Positions 22,201 to 32,840 of a DNA stretch of 64,000 bases are shown here, in pieces. The notes beneath the pieces are model-generated. The model was not told the DNA's origin and ran no database searches. It was given only the letters and a program-made list of their open reading frames with translations. Both the position numbers and the translations under genes were made by a program. How positions within the stretch are numbered: the stretch's first letter is position 1; every line of letters starts with the position of its first letter. The stretch is from Acanthornis magna (Eukaryota > Chordata > Aves > Passeriformes > Acanthizidae): assembly GCA_036785705.1 (NCBI GenBank), contig JAWUZG010000353.1, forward strand, positions 1,542,943-1,606,942, in the 5' to 3' direction.

Positions 22201-25200
22201 CCCCCGGGACAGCGATGTGTCCCCAATCCCCTCGGGATGTCCCTGATGCCCCCAGGACAGGGATGTCCCCAATTCCCCCCAGAACAGGGATGTGTCCCCA
22301 ATCCCCTCGGGATGTCCCTGATCCCCCCCAGGACAGGGAATGTGTCCCTGAACCCCTGGGACAGGGATGGCCCTGATCCCCTAGGACAGAGATGTGTCCC
22401 CAGTCCCCCCAGGACAGGGATGTCCCTCCTGGCTCCAGGTGCTGCTGACTCAGATCCAGGTGGCCCTGGACCAACTCCCCTTCCTGAGGCTGTGGAGGAG
22501 CCCAAGGCTGAGGCTGGAGCCCTGCAGAGCCCCCAGTGCTCTGTCCCCAGCCCAGCCTCACCCCAGTCCCTGCCACCCTTTGCTCCCAGCCCGTGAGCTC
22601 CCCCATCACACAGCACAATTCTCCAGCTGGGAATGGTTAAACCCAAGCTGGGATGGCACTGGGAATCAGCCAAAGCAAACAGCTCTCACCTGTTCTCTTG
22701 ATGATCTCCCACACGCCCCAGGGCGTGGCGGGCAGCATGGAGTACTGGTCCAGGCACATGCGGCCCACGTTGATCACGTGGAAGCCGTCCACGTCCTTGT
22801 CCGGGCTCACGGCATTGCACACCTTGCGCTCGTCGATGTGCTCTGGGGAGGGCAGCCAAACCTCAGCTGGGCTGGCAGGCTGTGCAGCTCTGAGCCTGAG
22901 CTGGGACTGGGGTCCTGAGCCCCAGGATGGAGCCCTGACCCCAAACTGGCGCCCTGACCCCAAATTGGAGCCCTGACCCCAAGCCCTGAGCTGGAATTGT
23001 GACCCCAAGCTGGAGCCCTGACCCCAAGCCTTGAGCTGGAATTGTGACCCCAAACTGGAGCCCTGACCCCAAGCTGGAGCCCTGACCCCAAGCTGGAGCC
23101 CTGACCCCAAGCCCTGAGCTCCCAAACTGGAGCTCTTATCACAAACCTTGAGCTGGAATTGTGACCCCAAACTGGAACCCTGACCCCAAGCTGGAGCCCT
23201 GACCCCAAGCTTGACCTCTGACCCCAAGCTGGAGCCCTGACCCAAAGCCTGGAGCTGGAATTGTGACCCCAAACTGGATATCTGACCCCAAACCTGGAGC
23301 TTTTGGAGCTTTTTTTTCCAAACCTGGAATTGTGACCCCAAACTGGAGCCCTGACCCCGAGCCTGGAGCCCTGACCCCGAGCCTGGAGCTGGAATTGTGA
23401 CCCCAAACTGGAGCTCTGACCCCAAGTCGTGAGCTGGAACTGTGACCCTGATCAGAGCTCTGACCCCAAGCCTTGAGCTGGAATTGTGACCCCAAACTGG
23501 AGCTGGAATTGTGACCCCAAACTGGAGCTGGAATTGTGACCCCAAAATGGAGCTGGAATTGTGACCCCAAAATGGAGCTGGAATTGTGACCCCAAAATGG
23601 AGCTGGAATTGTGACCCCAAGCCTGGAGCTGGAATTGTGACCCCAAGCCTGGAGCTGGAATTGTGACCCTGATCAGAGCTCTGACCCTGGAGCCCCTTCA
23701 GGTTTTGGGGGCCCAAAGCCCCCCAGCACTCCCAGCTCCCAGCTGACAGCCCCCAGCACTGGAAGGCACTGGAAGCACTCTGGAATCACAGCCCTGCTCA
23801 CGCTGAGGGTATTTTTAGGCAGCCCCAAGGCCACCACCCAGCTCAAGCTCCCGGCTCGGGAAGTTGATCCTCCCAGCCCAGGAATAGATTCCGTGACTCC
23901 CAGAGACCGAACTCCTGCAGGCAGCTGGTGCTGAGGAGCTGGAGCAGGGCAGGATCGCCCTGACTGCCCCACCCCACACCTGGAAAGCTTTGTGGGAATG
24001 GAAGGGGGGAACTCAGCTGCTCACCAGGCAGGGGAAGCTGCACCAGCAGCCCATCCACGGCCGAATCGTTGTTGAGCTTGCCGATCAAATCCAGCAGCTC
24101 CTCCTCGGTGATGGAAGCTGGCCTGAGGATGGTCTCACTGCTGATCCCTGGAATTGTCAAATCCATGGCGTGAGTGAGGCACAAGAGAGAGACTTACCCG
24201 CTTTTTGTGGATTTAAAGTGCCCTGTGTCACTGCCTGACCAAATCTGGGAGCTGCACGCCAAGGATGGAGGAGTTTGTTCAGCTTCCAGGCTGGAGAGAC
24301 ATGCACAAGTCTTGGGATTCTTTGTTGAGGACAATTCTATGGGGCTGGTGCCCTGGGAAAGGCTGTTTGGGACCCTCCCAGTGCAGGGAGAAACCCAAGC
24401 AAAGGGTGCTACCATGAAAATAAACTACCTGTCCTGAGAGCCCTCTGGACACAGTAAAAAAGCAATGTTTGCCTCAAAACCTCAGCTCCAAAAGCAGCTT
24501 CAGCAGCACAGAACCCAAGTTAAAATGACACCATTTATGGCCCCCGACCCTGAGCAGGACCTTGGATTGCAACATGGGAAGGAGTCAGAGGCTGCTGAAC
24601 AGGGGCTGTGTCCCAGGCACGCAAGGAAAGGAGGCCAAAAATCTCTTCCTGTGCTTTTTATGGCTCTGGGAAAGCTGCAAACCCCAATCTGAAAACCCCA
24701 ATCTGAAAATCCCAATCACAGAGTTCAAGCTGCCCTGAAGGATCCAACAGATCACATTGACCAACCACCCCCCACTGGAACCAAGGCAGCCACGAGAACC
24801 CAAACTCCGGATGAAGGTGAAAAGCCAACAGGTGCACCCCAAAACGCTTCCAGCACGGAGGATTCCCAACTAAACGGCACTTTTTGGGAACGGAGCCGCA
24901 GACCTACCCACGTCCGCCGCCGCTTTGGTTTTGTTGAGCACGTAGGAGTGGCTGGCCGGGTTCTCCCCGACCAGCACCACGCTCAGGTGGGGTCTCTTGT
25001 TCCCCGCTGCCACCCACTGCTCCACCTCGTGCCGCGCTTCCTGCCGGATCTGCCGGGCCAGCTTCCTCCCCGAGATCACCACGGCGTCCCCTCTGCAACA
25101 CGGAAAGTGTCACCGCAGCCCCGGGCGGGATGGAGCAGGGAAATCAAGGGGAAAGGCTCCTTCCCCTGAGCTCTGCAGGGGCTGTTTGCACCTTTGTGCT

Positions 25201-27961
25201 CCAGCGCATCCAGCAGCACATTTTAGGCTCTTTTACAGCATCAAAGCTGTGACCAAGGAGGCAGAATCAGAATATCCCGAGCTGGAAGTGACCCACTGGG
25301 ATCATCCATCCAACCCCTGGCTCTACATCCCAAAATCCCACCCTGTGGCTGAGAGCATTGTCCAAACATTCCCTGAGCTCGGATAGCCTTGGGGCCATGC
25401 CCATTCCCCAGGGAGGAGCCCCACCACCCTCTGGGGGAGAACCTTTCCCAAATCCAACCTGAATTCCCCTGACCGTGGGGTCATTTTTTTCCCAAGAAAA
25501 AACAGGGAATACTCTTCTCTTTTCTCCGTTGGTTTCCTTTCCAGCTAAGATCCTCCAAGTTCCCATTTTTAGGAAGGCAGCGACCCAAGAAGACACAGCA
25601 GCTTCACCGCAAAGCACAGCTGACTCCAGAACAGTTTGTCAAGGTCTGTTCAGTCATCCTGGCTGGAGCAGCACGGGAGGCACCCAGGGCTGTTCTCAGT
25701 GACCCTCATCCCCCACAAATTCCTTGGCAAGGCTGTGGGGCCACCCAGCAGAGCACAGACCCTGCAGGAGCCAATCTCACCCCCTGCCCTGCTCGAGTCA
25801 TCAGTTGTATCTCCAGGCTGTGGGAGCTGAACTGGGAGTGCTGGTTTCCCACCCCGACAGACTCCCAGCTCTCTCTAGAGCAGAGGGGACATTGGCCCTT
25901 CAAACCCTGTCCAAACAGCTCCTTGCACTGATTTCCAGGCTGAATCAGTACCAGGAATACCCCAGCACATTCCAGGCCGCAGCACATGGAAACACCTGCA
26001 GCGAGCTGGGAGGCCACAGCTGCCGGTGCCAGCTCAGAGCAGGCCCTGCCCACTCCCACACTGGAATTTTTCCCTTCAGGTACCACTGCAGTTCCAACTG
26101 GAACACCATTCCCATCCACTGATCCTTTTGTGAGAGGATTTCCCCTTCCAAAGTTCACTTCAAGGCTTCGCTATGGCATTAAGAGGTTCCTTCTGAGGGG
26201 CAGCTCCGATCTCTGCTCTCTGGGAGCAGGGACAGGGCCCAGGGAACAGCTGGAGCTGTGCCAGGGGGTTCAGGTTGGATTTTGGGAAAGGTTCTTCCCC
26301 CAGAGGGTGCTGGGCACTGCCCAGGCTCCCCAGGGAATGCTCCCGGCCCTGAGGCTGCCAGAGCTTCAGGAACGTTTGGACAGCACTCCTGGGTGGGATT
26401 TTGGGGTGTCTGAGCACGGCCAGGGGTTGGATTGATGATCCTGTGGGTCTCTTCCCACTCAGGGTATTCCATGATTTAAGTCTGGCCTTAAAAGCTCTCA
26501 CGCCCAGCACTCACTTGCCTGATTTTCCTCACCTCCGAGCAGGCAGATGCTCCCCACAGCATTCCTGGCATGGCTGGGGCCTTCCCAAATCGCTGGAACC
26601 TGCCCATTTCTGGAGCAATCCCCAGCCCAACTGCATCACAACTCCAAAACCTACTCCACCTGCCCCAGGAATCCAGGGACAACTGACCCAAAACGCAGAT
26701 TCCAACCCTCCCTGCACCATACCCAAGCTGAATTTGCTACACTTGCTCCTCAAAAATCCACCAGCTGCCTCATGGATGCATCTTCTCCTACCAGAATCCT
26801 GCATTCAGTCCAACAGTGCTCTTTTCTGACCTTCTCTAGCTACAATCCTGACACTCAGGCTCTGGGGACTATGGAAAAGCACCCCGAGAACTGCTCCAAA
26901 ACTCACCGGCATCTTCCCCTGACACTGGGCTGCCCCGGGCTCCCAGAGAGATGCACCAGGAGCTCCCAGGGCGGCAAAGAGTGAGCTCGGAACACTGTTT
27001 GGAGCAGGGTGGGATGCTCGGGGGTCTCTGCCCCTCTCATCCCAGTGTGTGGGGAATGCTGGGGGCTCTCTGTCCCTGTCACACCAGGGAATGCTCGGGG
27101 ATCTCTGTCCCTGTCACACCAGGGAATGCTCAGGGGTCTCTGTCCCTGTCACACCAGGGAATGCTCAGGGATCTCTGTCCCTGTCACACCAGGGAATGCT
27201 CAGGGGTCTCTGTCCCTGTCACACCAGGGAATGCTCAGGGGTCTCTGTCCCTGTCACACCAGGGAATGCTCGGGGATCTCTGTCCCACTCATGCCAGGGG
27301 ATGATCAAGAAAGAGGGGGTGGTCTCCTTTCCTCTCACCCCGGGGGTCTCTGTCCCTCCCATTCTGGGAAATGGCTGAGCGGGGGGAGTCTCTGTCCCTC
27401 TCATCCCGGGGGATGCCCGGGGGGTCTCCGTCCCCCTCGCCCCAGGGAAGCCCCGGTGCGGGGAGGTCTCGGTCGCTCTCACTCCGGGGGATGCCCGGGT
27501 GAGTCTCCATCCCCCTAGCCCCAGGGGAGCCCCGGTGCGGGGAAGCCTCCATCCCCTCACGGCAGGGGAGCCCCGGTGGGGGGAGGTCTCGGTCTCTCCC
27601 TCCCCTCGCCCGGGGCAGCCCCACACTCCCACGCAAGGCGGGCGCGGGATTTCATCAGCCTGCAGCGCTCGGCGCGGCCGCTGGGGGCCCGCCCGGTCAC
27701 CCCGGAACAGCGGCGGCGAAACGAGCCGCGACCCCGGCCCGGGGGGCGACCGAACCGGGCGGGACCTCCCCCCCCACAGCCCTCAGCGCGCCGGGACCGG
27801 GCGGAGCGACGCGGGCGCTGCTCCCGTCTCCCTCCCAACCATCCCCACACACCCCCCCGGGGTCCCGGGCCGTACCTGGCGGCGCTGAGGTGCAGGCGGC
27901 GGTCGCGGGGCTCCAGCGCGGCGCGGCCGAGGGCACGGAGGGGCCGGAGCGCGGCGGCCAT
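16102..27961 (-). CDS. MTHFD2: MTHFD2, mitochondrial methylene-THF dehydrogenase/cyclohydrolase
   Basis: Bifunctional enzyme of mitochondrial one-carbon metabolism. It oxidises 5,10-methylene-THF with NAD+ and hydrolyses the product to 10-formyl-THF. Eight exons (27876-27961, 24908-25092, 24025-24147, 22690-22842, 21809-21916, 21076-21168, 17842-17967, 16102-16241) join with matching phases into 338 codons including stop; human MTHFD2 is about 350 aa. Residues 1-30 form an Arg-rich transit peptide. YVLNK (about Y79, K83) is the folate-site motif, [11 protein letters not shown] and [10 protein letters not shown] are family signatures, and [13 protein letters not shown] is the dinucleotide-binding loop. 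The C-terminus (PKELEALPA) is shorter than in mammals. Introns carry CR1 elements and minisatellites. Confidence 0.97.
16430..17480. repeat. 24-bp minisatellite in the MTHFD2 last intron
   Basis: Clean 24-bp units (AGGCCTAAAAGTGCCAAAAA plus AGCG) at 16,460-16,670, then increasingly degenerate AGGCCTAAAAGCACCAAAAA units. The Lys/Ala-rich forward frame looks histone-H1-like only because of the repeat. Confidence 0.9.
17842..17967 (-). CDS. MTHFD2: MTHFD2 exon 7
   Basis: Codes [20 protein letters not shown] through [10 protein letters not shown]. Acceptor ttttccag, donor GAAG|GTGAGG. Confidence 0.96.
18165..18415 (+). mobile_element. CR1 LINE 3' fragment
   Basis: Contains GGAAATTCAGGTTGGATTTA, GCCAGGCTGGACAGGGCTTG and the end AAATGATCTCTAAGGTCCTT, typical of avian CR1 3' ends. 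Intronic in MTHFD2, opposite strand. Confidence 0.75.
18790..19090 (+). mobile_element. Possible solo LTR remnant
   Basis: An AT-rich island in GC-rich surroundings with AATATAAATTATAAATAC, TATAAAAAAGAGGCC and AAATAAAAAGTAG, resembling the promoter/poly(A) part of avian LTRs. Boundaries unclear. Confidence 0.35.
19440..20865 (+). mobile_element. CR1-like element with internal VNTR, copy 2
   Basis: Leader sequence (GACTGGGGTGAGGCCAGGCT, CTCTGCAGGGCTCCAGCCTC) runs through CAGCAGCACCTGGAGCCA into about 20 units of a 30-bp minisatellite (GGGACATCCCTGTCCCGGGG). It then enters CR1 3' sequence (GGAAAGGTTCTTCCCCCAGA and beyond). The order matches copy 3 inverted at 21,940-22,660. Confidence 0.7.
21076..21168 (-). 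CDS. MTHFD2: MTHFD2 exon 6
   Basis: Codes [20 protein letters not shown] and [11 protein letters not shown]. Acceptor ccccgcag, donor CGCAG|GTAAGG; 31 codons, phase 1 on both sides. Confidence 0.96.
21420..21705 (+). mobile_element. CR1 LINE 3' end
   Basis: Shows AGTTTGGATATCAGGAAAAA, GAAGAGGCTGCCCAGGGAAA, GGATGTGGCACTTGGGGACG and a terminal direct repeat TCTACGACTGTGCAGAAT, typical of CR1. Confidence 0.85.
21809..21916 (-). CDS. MTHFD2: MTHFD2 exon 5
   Basis: Codes [20 protein letters not shown] and [16 protein letters not shown]. It carries the Rossmann-fold dinucleotide loop. Donor GGAG|GTAAGA. Confidence 0.96.
21940..22660 (-). mobile_element. CR1-like element with internal VNTR, copy 3, inverted
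   Basis: On the minus strand it has the same order as copy 2: GCAGGGACTGGGGTGAGGCT leader, CAGCAGCACCTGGAGCCA, a shorter GGGACATCCCTGTCC minisatellite, then CR1 3' sequence ending CAGGGTGGGATTTTGGGG. Confidence 0.7.
22690..22842 (-). CDS. MTHFD2: MTHFD2 exon 4
   Basis: Codes [29 protein letters not shown] and [13 protein letters not shown]. This is the most conserved part of the folate dehydrogenase family. Donor ACAG|GTGAGA. Confidence 0.96.
22925..23695. repeat. Minisatellite, gaccccaaactggagctggaa type
   Basis: Tandem units mixing TGACCCCAAGCTGGAGCCC and GAGCTGGAATTGTGACCCC between MTHFD2 exons 3 and 4. Confidence 0.88.
24025..24147 (-). CDS. MTHFD2: MTHFD2 exon 3
   Basis: Codes [20 protein letters not shown] through [16 protein letters not shown]. 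Acceptor aattccag, donor CTGCCTG|GTGAGC, phase 1. Confidence 0.95.
24148..24907 (-). other. MTHFD2 intron 2, nothing recognised
   Basis: 760 nt between exons 2 and 3 without a repeat array, known element or coding signal that I can identify. Confidence 0.55.
24908..25092 (-). CDS. MTHFD2: MTHFD2 exon 2
   Basis: Codes [20 protein letters not shown] through [14 protein letters not shown], including the folate-binding Tyr and catalytic Lys. Acceptor tgttgcag, donor GTGG|GTAGGT. Confidence 0.95.
25245..25470 (-). mobile_element. CR1 LINE 3' fragment, inverted
   Basis: The minus strand reads TCAGGTTGGATTTGGGAAAG, CACAGGGTGGGATTTTGGGA and GGATGATCCCAGTGGGTCAC, a CR1 3' end in MTHFD2 intron 1. Confidence 0.75.
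25471..26195 (-). other. MTHFD2 intron 1 segment, nothing recognised
   Basis: Unique-looking intronic sequence between two CR1 fragments. Open frames have no family signature. Confidence 0.5.
26200..26480 (+). mobile_element. CR1 LINE 3' fragment
   Basis: GGTTCAGGTTGGATTTTGGG, GGAAAGGTTCTTCCCCCAGA, TGGATTGATGATCCTGTGGG and a truncated end at GGGTATTCCATGATT. Confidence 0.8.
27020..27640. repeat. 35-bp minisatellite in MTHFD2 intron 1
   Basis: A 35-bp repeat built on CTCTGTCCCTGTCACACCAG plus GGAATGCTCAGGGGT, clean at 27,070-27,300 and degenerate toward exon 1. Related motifs recur near 31,500-31,830. Confidence 0.88.
27876..27961 (-). CDS. MTHFD2: MTHFD2 exon 1
   Basis: ATG at 27961-27959, about 60 bp from the TATA box. 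It codes [20 protein letters not shown] and on to LHLSAA, a basic, alanine-rich mitochondrial transit peptide. Donor GCCAG|GTACGG, phase 2. Confidence 0.93.
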
Positions 27962-28020
27962 GACCGGGCCGGAACCTCAGGGGCAGCAGGAGCGCTACTA
28001 AGGGAAACGCCGCTCCCCGC

Positions 28021-28062
28021 CCTTATATACCCCGCTAAGCCCCGCCCCCCGCGGCAGCCAAT
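28021..28062 (-). promoter_or_regulatory. MTHFD2: MTHFD2 core promoter: TATA, GC box, CCAAT
   Basis: Read on the minus strand: an inverted CCAAT box ATTGGC (28062-28057), a GC box GGGGGGCGGGG (about 28050-28040) and a TATA box TATATAAGG (28029-28021), about 30 bp before the likely start site and 60 bp before the ATG. Confidence 0.8.
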
Positions 28063-28084
28063 GGGGTTGCGCGCCAAAAATGAT

Positions 28085-28595
28085 TGATTCGTTCCGCTCT
28101 CACCTTCCCGCGCCTCGGCCGCTCCGGGTCCTGACCTGGAAACTCCGTGTGTGACCTGGTCCTGACCTGGAAACTTTCTTTATCCCATAAAACAATAATA
28201 TGAACACCGTCAGGGTGGGCATTTTGGGTAGCTGATGTCGCCTCCCGCAGCTCCCGCAGTGGGCGCAGGGTGGGACCGGGCACGGCCCCGGGACGGGGTT
28301 GGGGATCCTGGTGTTTATCGGGCGCTCAGGGAGGAGTAAAAACCTGGCCAGGTTTTGTACAGCACTGCCGTGACCTTGGGATCAAACTGCTATCTCGCCC
28401 TTCCCGGCTCCAGGGGCACGTGAGGTGACGCTGAGGGAAATGAACTCACGGGAGGTGGCTGAACTCCTTCTCCAGGGATCCCAAAGCACTTCCAGGGCAT
28501 CCTTTACATCTGTGCAGGTGTTGGCTCCTTCTCCGTGACCTTCTTCCTTCTCCCGGGCGGATCCCCAGCGTGGGCAGCAGCTCCGGGGGATTCTG
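28085..28595. other. Upstream flank of MTHFD2
   Basis: Contains a short duplicated phrase (TGACCTGGAAACT, at 28,131 and 28,163). No gene seen. Confidence 0.5.
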
Positions 28596-28599
28596 CCCC

Positions 28600-28885
28600 T
28601 CAGCCCCGCTCAGGTGAGAGCTCACCTGCAGAGCTGGGACCCCAACTGGAGGTGTGGAGCTGTCAGAGCAGGGCCAGAGGAGGCCACGGAGCTGCTCCAG
28701 GGCTGCAGCCCCTCTGGAGCCAGGCTGGGGGAGCTGGGGGTGTTCCCCTGGGGAGGAGAAGGCTCCAGGGAGAGCTCAGAGCCCTTGCTGTGCCTGAAGG
28801 GCTCCAGCAGAGCTGAGGGGGACTGCGAGCACCTGCAACTGGCAGCAGCTGGAGCTGGGACCACCCGGCTTGTGTGCATCTGAGA
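28600..28885 (+). mobile_element. CR1 LINE 3' fragment
   Basis: Contains GAGGCCACGGAGCTGCTCCA, GGAGAAGGCTCCAGGGAGA and GCCTGAAGGGCTCCAGCAGA, degenerate CR1 3' sequence. Confidence 0.6.
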
Positions 28886-28889
28886 GGTT

Positions 28890-30170
28890 CAGCAGGTCTC
28901 TGAGTGCTTCTTCCTGAATGACAGGGGGGCTATTTTGCTCCCTGAGCCCATCCACCAGCTCAGGCCACTTGCCCTAAGGACAGCCTAGGTCTTCCTGATG
29001 AAAACTGAGGCAAAGAAGGTGTTAACTACCTCTGCCCTTTGCTCATCCTTACTTCCTAAATTCTCTCCCCCATCTAAGAAGGAATGGAGGTTGTCTTTGC
29101 TCCTCCTTTTGCCATTCACGTCTTCATAAAAATCGTTTTCATTCCTCTACACAGAAGTGAAGGCCAGATGAAGTTCTAATTGGGTTTGTGCCTCCCCAAT
29201 TCTTTTCCTGTGCGATCTAGCCACACCTTTAAACCTTATTGCCTGAGTTACCTGACCCTCTTTCCAAAGGCGACACATCCTCTTTTTCTCCCTTAGTTCC
29301 TTCACAAGCTCCTTGCTCATCCAGGCCGTTCATCATCACCAACGGCTCATCTTTCAGCACGCAGGGACAGCCTGCTCCTGCACCGTCAAGATTATTTTAC
29401 TGAAGTACGTCCACCCTTTCTGGACCCCTGTGTTTTTAAAGGCTGCTTCCCAAGGAACTTTGCCAATCAGCTTCTTGAAGAGGCCCAAGTCCGCCCTCCG
29501 CAAGCCCAGGGTGGAAGTTCTGTTGGTGTCCCTCCTTGTTTCACTGAATATTGAGAACTCTATTATTTCATAGCCACTGTGCCCCAGTTCCCCATCACAT
29601 CTCCCACCAGCCCTTCTCTGTTCATAAACAGCAGGTCTAGAGAACCTCACTCCTGCTAGGCTCACTCACCAACTGGCACAAAAAGTATTCCTCCGTACAC
29701 TCAAAGAACCTCCTCGACTGCCGCTTCTCCGCTGTGTTAAGTTCCCAGCAGATATCCAGCAGGTTAAAGTCTCACACAAGAACAAGGGCTGCTGATCTCG
29801 AAACATTTTCCAGCTGCTCAGAGAATAATTCAGCCATCTCTTCACCCTGCTTGGCTGCTCTAGAACAGAGTCCCACCAGCATGTCGGCCTTGTTGGCTTT
29901 CCCCGACTCTTACCCAGAGGAACTGGACCGCAGCGTCATTCGTCTCGACTTCTGTGGTGTCCAGATCCTCCCCAACATACAGAGCCAGCCCTCCACCTCC
30001 TGTCCCTCACCTGGCCAGGGAGAGGTCTCTTCTGAAGAGCGTGGAGCCACCCACTGCATTACTCCAGCCACGCAAGTCATCCCACCACGTTGCCGTGATG
30101 GCCACGGCCTCAGAGCTTTCCTGCTGAACCATGGTGGCGAGGTTTGACCCTGGCTAAATGCCAGGCACCT
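28890..30170 (-). mobile_element. CR1 LINE ORF2 relic (endonuclease to RT start)
   Basis: The minus strand contains broken but recognisable CR1 ORF2. Between 29,665 and 29,354 it reads SGYEIIEFSIFSETRRDTNR, LGLRRADLGLFKKLIGKVPW and EAAFKNTGVQKGWTYFSK. Around 30,100-29,750 are the upstream endonuclease motifs, in several frames. About 28,990 reaches the start of the RT region. Stops and frameshifts make it non-functional. Confidence 0.85.
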
Positions 30171-31480
30171 ACGATGTCTGCTCTCTATGCTCTCTCCTGC
30201 CGCAGCTGTGCAGAGGAGAGGGAAAAAACAAACACAAACACACCGGAATCATGAGTTAAGTCCCTGATGGCAGGACGCACAGACAGAGGGCAAAAACAGG
30301 TAGAAAACTTAAAGTTGCAAAGTGATTTATTAACCTAATAGACTTGGAGGATAAATCAGAGGCAAAAATAAGCTCTTAGGACACCGTTTCTTCACTCACC
30401 CCCCTTCCCTCTTAAGGCACTGTTTCTCGGCTCACCCCCTCCCTCCTTCCAACCAACAGATCTGGGCCAGGGGCAAGGTATGTGGTTTCTCTTAGTCAGT
30501 CCATCACCACAAGTCTTCTGCTACAAACACTGTTTGTCTACTCACCCCTCTCCTTGTTAAAACACCATTTCTCAGCTCACCCCCTCCCTCCTTCCTTCTA
30601 ACCAACAGCTCCAGGGTGGGGGCAGGGTATGGCGGTTTCCTTTGGTCAGGGTCAGTCCATCAGGGAGAAGAGTCCTCTACTTAGCCGTGGGGTCCCTCCC
30701 ACGAGAGACAGTCCTCTGCGAACTTCTTTGGTATGGGTCCAATCTCATGAGCAGCAACCCACGCAAAATCTGCTGCTGTCTGAGATCCTTCTGTCCAGGT
30801 TGCAGAATTCCAAGCCGAGGCCAAGCTGTTTCCATCCCGGGAGCAAGGCCTTTCTCTCTCCTGCAAGGCTTTTGCAACTCTCAGTCTCTGCTGCGACTCC
30901 CACTGGATCACAGCTTCCTGCAGGCATCACCTGCTCCTCTGGCGTGGGCACCGCCCCACAGGCTGTGGGGAGTTCTGTGCACCCCCTGGACCCCATGGCC
31001 ATCACCTCATGGACCCCATCGACCCCGTGGGCTGCAGGGGAACCACCTGCTTCCCCACGGTCTGTACCTCATGAACTCCATGGGCTGCAGGGGGACCGCC
31101 TGCTCCCCCATGGTCTTCACCACGGCTGGCAGAGGGTTTTCACCTCTGGCGCCTGGAGCACCTCCTTCCCCACCTTCTCCACTGACCTTGGTGCCTCCAT
31201 GTTGTTTCCCTCACATATTTTTACCTCCTCCTCTTCCTCTGGCTAAAAAGAAGTGCGTGCTCACATTGTTTTGATTTCTTCTTAAATCTGTTTTCACAGA
31301 GGCGTAACTAACATCTCTAATTGGCCCAGGTTTGGCCAGCAGCATGTCCATCATCTTCAGAGCCATCAGAGATTGGCTCTGCTGGACATGGTGGAAACCT
31401 CCAGAATTTTTTAAACAGGACACACAGGAGCCATTTTTGAATCCCACCCTACTCACTGGCAAAAACTGGGCCAAATGAAA
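30171..31480. mobile_element. LTR / endogenous retrovirus-like remnant
   Basis: Internally repetitive sequence (AGCTCACCCCCTCCCTCCTT at two places; repeated CATGGTCTTCACC- and GGGCTGCAGGGG-type blocks at 31,000-31,130) that resembles avian ERV LTRs by composition and phrasing. No intact viral gene is present. Element ends and orientation are not certain. Confidence 0.5.
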
Positions 31481-31499
31481 CCACCGCAGGACTGCTTGG

Positions 31500-31830
31500 C
31501 ACCAAGAGGTCTCTGTCCTTCTCACCCCTGTGGTGTCCCAGCTGAGATCACACGCCCGGCATGACATGGACAGAGACACCCCCCAAGAGCCCCAAGCATC
31601 CCCTGGTGCAAGAGGGACAGAAACCCCCAGGGAGAGAAGAATGGAGCCACCCTCAGGCACCGAGCGGCTTGAGAGGGACAGACACTCCCCCGCGAGTCCC
31701 CAGCTAGCAGAGAGATAGAGACAAGGCCGGGCCATCCGTGCTCCCCATCCCAGAAGAGGGCTGGGGCATCTTTATCATCTTGACTTTTGGGGGATTGGGG
31801 GTGGTCTCTGTCCTCCTCTGCCATGGGGAG
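31500..31830. repeat. Degenerate CTCTGTCC minisatellite remnants
   Basis: Forward (GGTCTCTGTCCTTCTCACCC, near 31,508) and inverted (CAAGAGGGACAGAAACCCC, near 31,605) copies of the motif seen in MTHFD2 intron 1. Consistent with a shared origin. Confidence 0.5.
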
Positions 31831-32059
31831 GTGCAGGCCTTTGTGATTTGTTTGCATCGCAAATGACTCATTGGGAGAGCAAAGATCAGTCAAAGCATTT
31901 GATGTGTTGTTATGTTTGATTTCTGCCAATTTTATTGGTGCCCGGGGGATGCCCCGGGAGTGTCCGTCCTCCTCCGATTCTGTGGGGCCGCCGTGGTTTC
32001 CATCCTCGTTGTCACGGTGTTTCTCCATCCTCCTTAATTTGGCGAGCCGGGAGTGCTGT

Positions 32060-32330
32060 CCCACTCCCTCCGATTTCGGGGGGGCCCAGCGCAGGTACCC
32101 GAGAAGGGCAGGGGCGGGTGTTCCGCCGCGGGCGTCTGTTATTCTCGGCCCCGGGGAGGCTTCTCCGCCTGGGGCGTCCGTCGGCCTCGCCCCCCGGGGC
32201 GGCTGCTCCGCCTCGCTGGCGGCGTTTGTCGGCCTCGGCCCCCGGGGCGGCTGCTCCACCGGCGGTGTCCGTCCGACCCCCTCCGATTTGGGGGGGCCAG
32301 CGCAGTTACCCGACAACGGCGGCGACAAGA
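32060..32330. repeat. Duplicated GC-rich block
   Basis: CTCCGATTTCGGGGGGGCCC followed by AGCGCAGGTACCCGA recurs about 213 bp later with small changes. Between them, CCCCGGGGCGGCTGCTCC is repeated twice. No protein supported. Confidence 0.7.
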
Positions 32331-32379
32331 GACACATCGGCGACAAAAAGAGGCGCATCGGCGCATCCCATCGGCGCAT

Positions 32380-32535
32380 CCCAAACTCCCTCCCTCCCTC
32401 CCAACCTCAGACACACACAACAGCGCGTCCCGGGGCTGCATGCTGGCGGCGCTGAGGGCCAGGGGCGGTGCCGGGGCTCCAGCGCTGGGGGGATCCGAGG
32501 GCAAGGAGCTGCGCTCGTCTGTGGCCGCGCCGCTG
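32380..32535 (-). pseudogene. Decayed copy of MTHFD2 exon 1 and flank
   Basis: The plus-strand text from about 32,380 to 32,510 aligns with 27,825-27,945. Both have CTCCCTCCCAACC with CACACAC, then GTCCCGGG, then CTGGCGGCGCTGAGG, then GGGGCTCCAGCGC, and a CCGAGGGCA block. In the copy the splice donor GTACGG is replaced and the ATG is lost, so it cannot encode the transit peptide. Identity is roughly 75-80% by eye. Confidence 0.6.
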
Positions 32536-32815
32536 CTCCAGGAACCGCTGCTCCCCAGGAACCGCTGCTCCCCAGGAACCGCTGCTCCCCAGGAACCGCT
32601 GCTCCCCAGCCACGGCTGCTCCCCAGGAACCGCTGCTCCCCAGGAACCGCTGCTCCAGGAACCGCTGCTCCAGGAACCGCTGCTCCCCAGGAACCGCTGC
32701 TCCCCAGGAACCGCTGCTCCCCAGGAACCGCTGCTCCAGGAACCGCTGCTCCCCAGCCACGGCTGCTCCCCAGGAACCGCTGCTCCCCAGCCACGGCTGC
32801 TCCGCCGGCGCCCGA
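32535..32815. repeat. 17-bp minisatellite in the duplicated leader
   Basis: About 16 units of AACCGCTGCTCCCCAGG with 15-bp variants, sitting where the 5' UTR would lie in the MTHFD2-like copy. Confidence 0.9.
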
Positions 32816-32840
32816 CCGAGTGAGCCGCCCCGCCACAGCC

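Noticed and set aside
29313..29573. 86-codon forward frame
   Set aside because: Antisense of a CR1 ORF2 endonuclease relic recognised on the minus strand.
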